DNA of 8,225 nucleotides from an uncultured Collinsella sp. Lineage in GTDB: Bacteria; Actinomycetota; Coriobacteriia; Coriobacteriales; Coriobacteriaceae. The notes beneath the pieces were generated by a model that made no database searches, was not told the DNA's origin, and saw nothing but the letters and a program-made list of their open reading frames with translations. Shown one piece after another: positions 5,915 through 8,225 of this stretch. The position numbers were made by a program, and so were the translations under genes. The DNA is taken from positions 1 to 8,225 of the forward strand of contig USCS01000064.1 in the NCBI GenBank assembly GCA_900552875.1, in the 5' to 3' direction. Numbering within the stretch: the stretch's first letter is position 1; each line of letters opens with the position of its first letter.

Positions 5915-5953
5915 TGCAGAATACTCCGTTTTTTGCACGGCCCGAGGGGGACC
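5915..5953 (-). repeat. Right terminal inverted repeat of the 244-bp element
   Basis: Read on the minus strand from 5953 it gives GGTCCCCCT, a diverged 8-base stretch, TGCAAAAAACG, GAGTATTC and TGCA. About 28 of some 42 aligned positions match the left end. TGCA occurs at both 5915-5918 and 5934-5937, so this arm can also form its own sub-hairpin. Confidence 0.7.
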
Positions 5954-5995
5954 ACCTGTCGTTTGAGGCTGCGATAAGTGGAACTGCCTTAGGGA

Positions 5996-7009
5996 TTAGG
6001 CCATCGGGATGCGGTCGTGGTTGACTTGGCTGTAGAACAGGCGCTGAATCTCGGCCGCATCACGTGATTGGCCGAGCGCCCACATGGTTTTGGCCACGAG
6101 CGTCTCGGTGGTCATGTCGTCGCCGCGCAAAATGCCCGGATGATCGGCGTAGGCACGGCCGACCTCATAAACACCCAGGTCAAGGCCCTCTTCGGGGACC
6201 TGCGTGGTCATAACGACGGTGCGGCCCGAATCGACCCAGCGGAAAATCGCCTCTTGGAACGACTCACCCGACTCGCCAAACTCGGGGATACCGCCAATGC
6301 CAAAGGTCTCAAGGATTACAGCGTCGTAGCTATCGGCAAGGGCGTCGAGGATGCCCGGGTTTACGCCGGGCGTGAGCTTGAGTACAAATACGCGCGGGTC
6401 GATGCTGTCGTAGAAACGCACCGGGTTTTCGCCCTGATGCGTGCCGTGAAGCCCGTTGCGCACGATGCGGTCATTGCGGATATAGGCGATGGGCGGATAG
6501 TTGACGCTAATGAACGCGTTAAAGCTCATGGTACGCTGCTTGCGGGCGCGCGTGCCGGCAATGGCGACGCCGCCAAACACAATCGAGACATCGTGCGAGT
6601 GCTCGTCGAGCGCATAGAGCAGGCTCTGGTACAGGTTGAGCTTGGCGTCGGTAAATGGATTGCCCATGGGCTTTTGCGAGCCGGTGAGCACGATGGGCTT
6701 GGGGCTGTCCTGAATCAGGTAGGAAAGCGCTGCCGCGGTGTAGCTCATGGTGTCGGTGCCGTGCAGAATCACGAAGCCGTCGTGGTCGGCATAACCCTCG
6801 ACGATGACGTCGCGGATACGCATCCAGTCACTGGGGCGCATATTGGTGCTGTCGATGTTCATGGGCTGCACGACGTCGAGCTCGCAGAGGCCCGAGATCT
6901 CGGGGACGCTCTGGGCGAGCTCCTCACCGGTCAGGGCGGGGGAGAGGCCGTTGCCGTCCTCGGTCGATGCGATGGTGCCGCCCGTGGCGATGAGAAGGAT
7001 GCGCTTCAT
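5996..7009 (-). CDS. ansA: L-asparaginase, cytoplasmic type I-like
   Basis: A 337-residue asparaginase that hydrolyses asparagine to aspartate and ammonia. The N-terminal catalytic threonine is in ATGGTIAS (Thr12). The second motif is HGTDTMSYTAAALSYL (Thr85, Asp86). Lys157 in AGTRARKQ aligns with the catalytic lysine of the E. coli type I enzyme, completing the Thr-Lys-Asp triad. IDSTNM (52-57) supplies the substrate-binding serine, and TGSQKPM (109-115) is also typical. There is no signal peptide, so the enzyme is cytoplasmic; length and motifs fit the AnsA type. The ATG at 7009 is chosen because ATAGGA lies about 8-9 bases upstream on the minus strand and the protein then begins directly with the first strand (MKRILLIATGG). 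An upstream in-frame start at 7081 would add 24 unconserved residues. No clear terminator follows the gene; it runs towards the inverted-repeat element. Confidence 0.94.
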   Translation of the reverse strand: MKRILLIATGGTIASTEDGNGLSPALTGEELAQSVPEISGLCELDVVQPMNIDSTNMRPSDWMRIRDVIVEGYADHDGFVILHGTDTMSYTAAALSYLIQDSPKPIVLTGSQKPMGNPFTDAKLNLYQSLLYALDEHSHDVSIVFGGVAIAGTRARKQRTMSFNAFISVNYPPIAYIRNDRIVRNGLHGTHQGENPVRFYDSIDPRVFVLKLTPGVNPGILDALADSYDAVILETFGIGGIPEFGESGESFQEAIFRWVDSGRTVVMTTQVPEEGLDLGVYEVGRAYADHPGILRGDDMTTETLVAKTMWALGQSRDAAEIQRLFYSQVNHDRIPMA

Positions 7010-7085
7010 GCTAGTATTCCTATCGTATTTGCCGCCGCAGAGGCGGAGTCGTTCGGCAGTATTGTGGCACAGGGCGTCCAATGTT

Positions 7086-7114
7086 CAAACGTATTACATC
7101 ATCTGTAACGTTTG
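7086..7114. repeat. Inverted repeat over the ansA promoter region
   Basis: CAAACGTATTACA (7086-7098) and TGTAACGTTTG (7104-7114) pair over 11 bases with a 2-base bulge around a 5-base centre. The right arm is also part of a 10-bp-spaced direct repeat, GTAAC at 7105-7109 and 7115-7119. It overlaps the candidate ansA -10 box and could be an operator. Confidence 0.55.
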
Positions 7115-7126
7115 GTAACACTTCAA
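7098..7126 (-). promoter_or_regulatory. Candidate promoter for ansA
   Basis: On the minus strand TTGAAG (7126-7121) and GATGAT (7103-7098) are 17 bases apart, giving an expected leader of about 80 bases. The leader contains a short GC hairpin (CCGCC 7032-7036, GGCGG 7042-7046). Both boxes are imperfect matches. Confidence 0.35.
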
Positions 7127-7173
7127 TCGCCGTCAAATAGGGCCCAGGTCGTGCGTTTGCCGTGCGCTGATGG

Positions 7174-7201
7174 CTGCGAGGGACGAGAAACCCCATATAA
7201 C
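7174..7201 (+). promoter_or_regulatory. Candidate promoter for guaA
   Basis: TATAAC at 7196-7201 matches the -10 consensus at five of six positions. A poor -35 (CTGCGA, 7174-7179) lies 16 bases upstream. TACACT at 7205-7210 is an alternative -10. The expected leader is about 70 bases. Confidence 0.35.
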
Positions 7202-7250
7202 GTGTACACTATGAAAGCTGTTTTCGTTTATTCGCGCGGGTGGGCACCGG

Positions 7251-7272
7251 CTCCCCGCCAACAAGAGGGGGA
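7251..7272 (+). promoter_or_regulatory. guaA ribosome binding site with possible sequestering stem
   Basis: AGAGGGGG (7264-7271) lies 5 bases before the ATG at 7277. TCCCC (7252-7256) can pair with GGGGA (7268-7272) and mask it. A competing pairing of GCGGG (7236-7240) with CCCGC (7254-7258) would free it. The ribosome binding site is clear; a regulatory switch is only suggested. Confidence 0.5.
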
Positions 7273-7276
7273 AACC

Positions 7277-8225
7277 ATGGATCAAAAGGCTTCCGCAAAG
7301 GTCCTCGTACTCGACTTTGGTGCGCAGTACGGTCAGCTCATTGCCCGTCGCGTCCGCGACCTCAACGTGTATTCCGAGATCGTTCCCTGCGACATCTCGG
7401 CCGATGAGATTCGCGAGATGAACGCCTCTGCGCTCATCCTTTCTGGCGGCCCGGCCTCCGTGTACGCCGAGGACGCTCCGTCCATCGATCCCGCCATCTT
7501 CGACCTTGGACTTCCCGTCCTTGGCTTTTGCTACGGCCATCAGATCACGGCCGTGACGCTCGGCGGCAAAGTCGGCCACTCCGAGGTGGGCGAGTACGGC
7601 CGCGCCACCATCACGCGTACGGCCGGCGCCAAGCTCTTTAACTCCACGCCTATGGAGCAGACCGTGTGGATGAGCCACCGCGACGCCGTGTCCGAGGTGC
7701 CCGAGGGCTTTACCGTTACCGCCAGCACCGACGTGTGCCCGGTTGCCGCCATGGAGTGCGTCGAGCGCAAGATTTTCACCACGCAGTTCCACCCCGAGGT
7801 CAAGCACTCTGAGTACGGTCAGCAGCTGCTGAGCAACTTCCTGTTTGAGATCTGCGGCCTGGAGCCCAATTGGAGCATGGACAACCTGGTCGAGACCATG
7901 ACGGCCGAGTTCCGCGAGAAGGTCGGCGACGACCGCGTGATTCTGGCCCTGTCCGGTGGCGTCGACTCCTCCGTCGTGGCTGCGCTGGGCGCCCGCGCCG
8001 TGGGCAAGCAGATGACCTGCGTGTTCATCAACCACGGCCTGCTGCGCAAGGGCGAGCCCGAGCAGGTGGAGGAGGTCTTCACCAAGCAGTTTGACGTCGA
8101 CTTTATCCACGTCCACGCCGAGGACCGCTATGCCGAGCTTCTGGCCGGCGTGACCGAGCCCGAGGAGAAGCGCCGCATCATCGGCACACAGTTCTGGAAA
8201 GAGTTCTTCGCCGTGGCCCAGCAGC
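7277..8225 (+). CDS. guaA: GMP synthase (glutamine-hydrolysing), N-terminal part, 3' end cut off
   Basis: Converts XMP to GMP using ATP and glutamine, the last step of guanine nucleotide synthesis, in the cytoplasm. 316 codons are present of the roughly 515-525 usual. The class I glutamine amidotransferase domain (8-195) has LVLDFGAQYGQLIARRVR, ILSGGPASVY (54-63), nucleophile Cys85 in GFCYGHQ, and His172/Glu174 in TQFHPEV. The ATP-pyrophosphatase domain begins with the PP-loop LALSGGVDSSVVAALG (226-231 is SGGVDS) and continues with TCVFINHGLLRKGE. The first half of this domain is visible; the XMP-binding dimerisation domain is outside. Two residues differ from the commonest form of their motifs: His88 where Met is frequent (CYGMQ), and MSHRD for MSHGD. 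Both look tolerable. The ATG at 7277 is fixed by AGAGGGGG. The gene is divergent from ansA. Confidence 0.97.
   Translation, partial: MDQKASAKVLVLDFGAQYGQLIARRVRDLNVYSEIVPCDISADEIREMNASALILSGGPASVYAEDAPSIDPAIFDLGLPVLGFCYGHQITAVTLGGKVGHSEVGEYGRATITRTAGAKLFNSTPMEQTVWMSHRDAVSEVPEGFTVTASTDVCPVAAMECVERKIFTTQFHPEVKHSEYGQQLLSNFLFEICGLEPNWSMDNLVETMTAEFREKVGDDRVILALSGGVDSSVVAALGARAVGKQMTCVFINHGLLRKGEPEQVEEVFTKQFDVDFIHVHAEDRYAELLAGVTEPEEKRRIIGTQFWKEFFAVAQQ

Larger units (their letters stand above)
5710..5953. mobile_element. 244-bp non-coding element with imperfect terminal inverted repeats (MITE-like)
   Basis: This fills most of the gene-free stretch 5674-5995. The two ends are inverted copies of each other over about 40 bases, in three matching blocks: GGTCCCCCT, GTGCAAAA and GAGTATTC followed by a GCA. 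The interior from about 5805 to 5880 is clearly more AT-rich than the rest of the window and contains the palindrome TAAATATTTA (5837-5846). No transposase or credible gene lies inside. I see no clean target-site duplication at the borders. Size, ends and base composition fit a miniature inverted-repeat element or another dispersed structured repeat. That it recurs elsewhere in the genome cannot be seen here. The remaining gene-free bases (5674-5709 and 5954-5995) show only a weak 5-bp hairpin (CCCGC 5682-5686, GCGGG 5707-5711) and nothing else I can support. Confidence 0.55.

Noticed and set aside
5746..5955. A 69-codon minus-strand reading frame inside the inverted-repeat element
   Set aside because: It starts with GTG within the right inverted-repeat end, has no ribosome binding site, spans almost exactly the repeat element and resembles no known protein. 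More likely a by-product of the repeat, though a small encoded peptide is not formally excluded.
6068..7108. 346-codon plus-strand open frame opposite ansA
   Set aside because: The asparaginase on the other strand has all its catalytic motifs; this frame is its shadow.
7190..7230. ATATAAC stretch near guaA considered as the start of a purine riboswitch
   Set aside because: The conserved loop sequences and three-stem layout of purine riboswitches are not present; the stretch is better read as a -10 box.
7133..8116. 327-codon minus-strand open frame opposite guaA
   Set aside because: GuaA motifs are intact on the plus strand; the antisense frame has no recognisable domain.
1..8225. CRISPR array, tRNA or rRNA genes
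   Set aside because: No regularly spaced direct repeats, no cloverleaf-like sequence and no rRNA segments were seen on either strand.

Overview
The window is a high-GC bacterial chromosome segment with ordinary housekeeping content. Gene family types, codon choice and densely packed genes with short AGGAG-type ribosome binding sites suggest a gut anaerobe of the Coriobacteriia, probably Collinsella-like. This taxonomic call is inference; no rRNA or other taxonomic marker is present.

Layout, left to right. (1) 1-1988: two tandem plus-strand paralogues of glycerol dehydrogenase (zinc/iron-type, NAD-linked). The first lacks its N-terminus and is followed by a clear intrinsic terminator. The second is complete, and its active-site loop differs from the first. 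The short gap between them holds two hairpins whose arms can also pair with each other. (2) 2140-3393: a 417-residue soluble protein with two dicluster ferredoxin modules flanking a cysteine-containing middle domain. (3) 3508-4979: the universal P-loop ATPase/GTPase ychF, followed after 11 bases by a small membrane protein with a DUF1648-type motif, probably one transcript. (4) 4989-5673: an accessory-looking divergent pair, made of an unrecognised 129-residue minus-strand protein and a 72-residue XRE-type regulator. The gap between them centres on a perfect 24-bp palindrome. (5) 5674-5995: about 320 bases without a credible gene, mostly filled by a 244-bp element with imperfect terminal inverted repeats and an AT-rich interior (MITE-like). 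(6) 5996-7009, minus strand: a cytoplasmic asparaginase with all catalytic residues. (7) 7277 to the right edge, plus strand: the N-terminal 60 percent or so of GMP synthase (guaA). The ansA-guaA gap carries divergent promoter candidates and a dyad over the ansA promoter.

Functionally, the housekeeping parts cover polyol fermentation and NAD recycling (glycerol dehydrogenases), iron-sulfur electron transfer, translation-associated ATPase activity (YchF), amino-acid nitrogen release (asparaginase) and purine synthesis (GuaA). The parts most likely to be undescribed are the regulator/129-residue protein pair with its palindrome, and the terminal-inverted-repeat element beside it. Together they make up a roughly 1-kb island between conserved genes.
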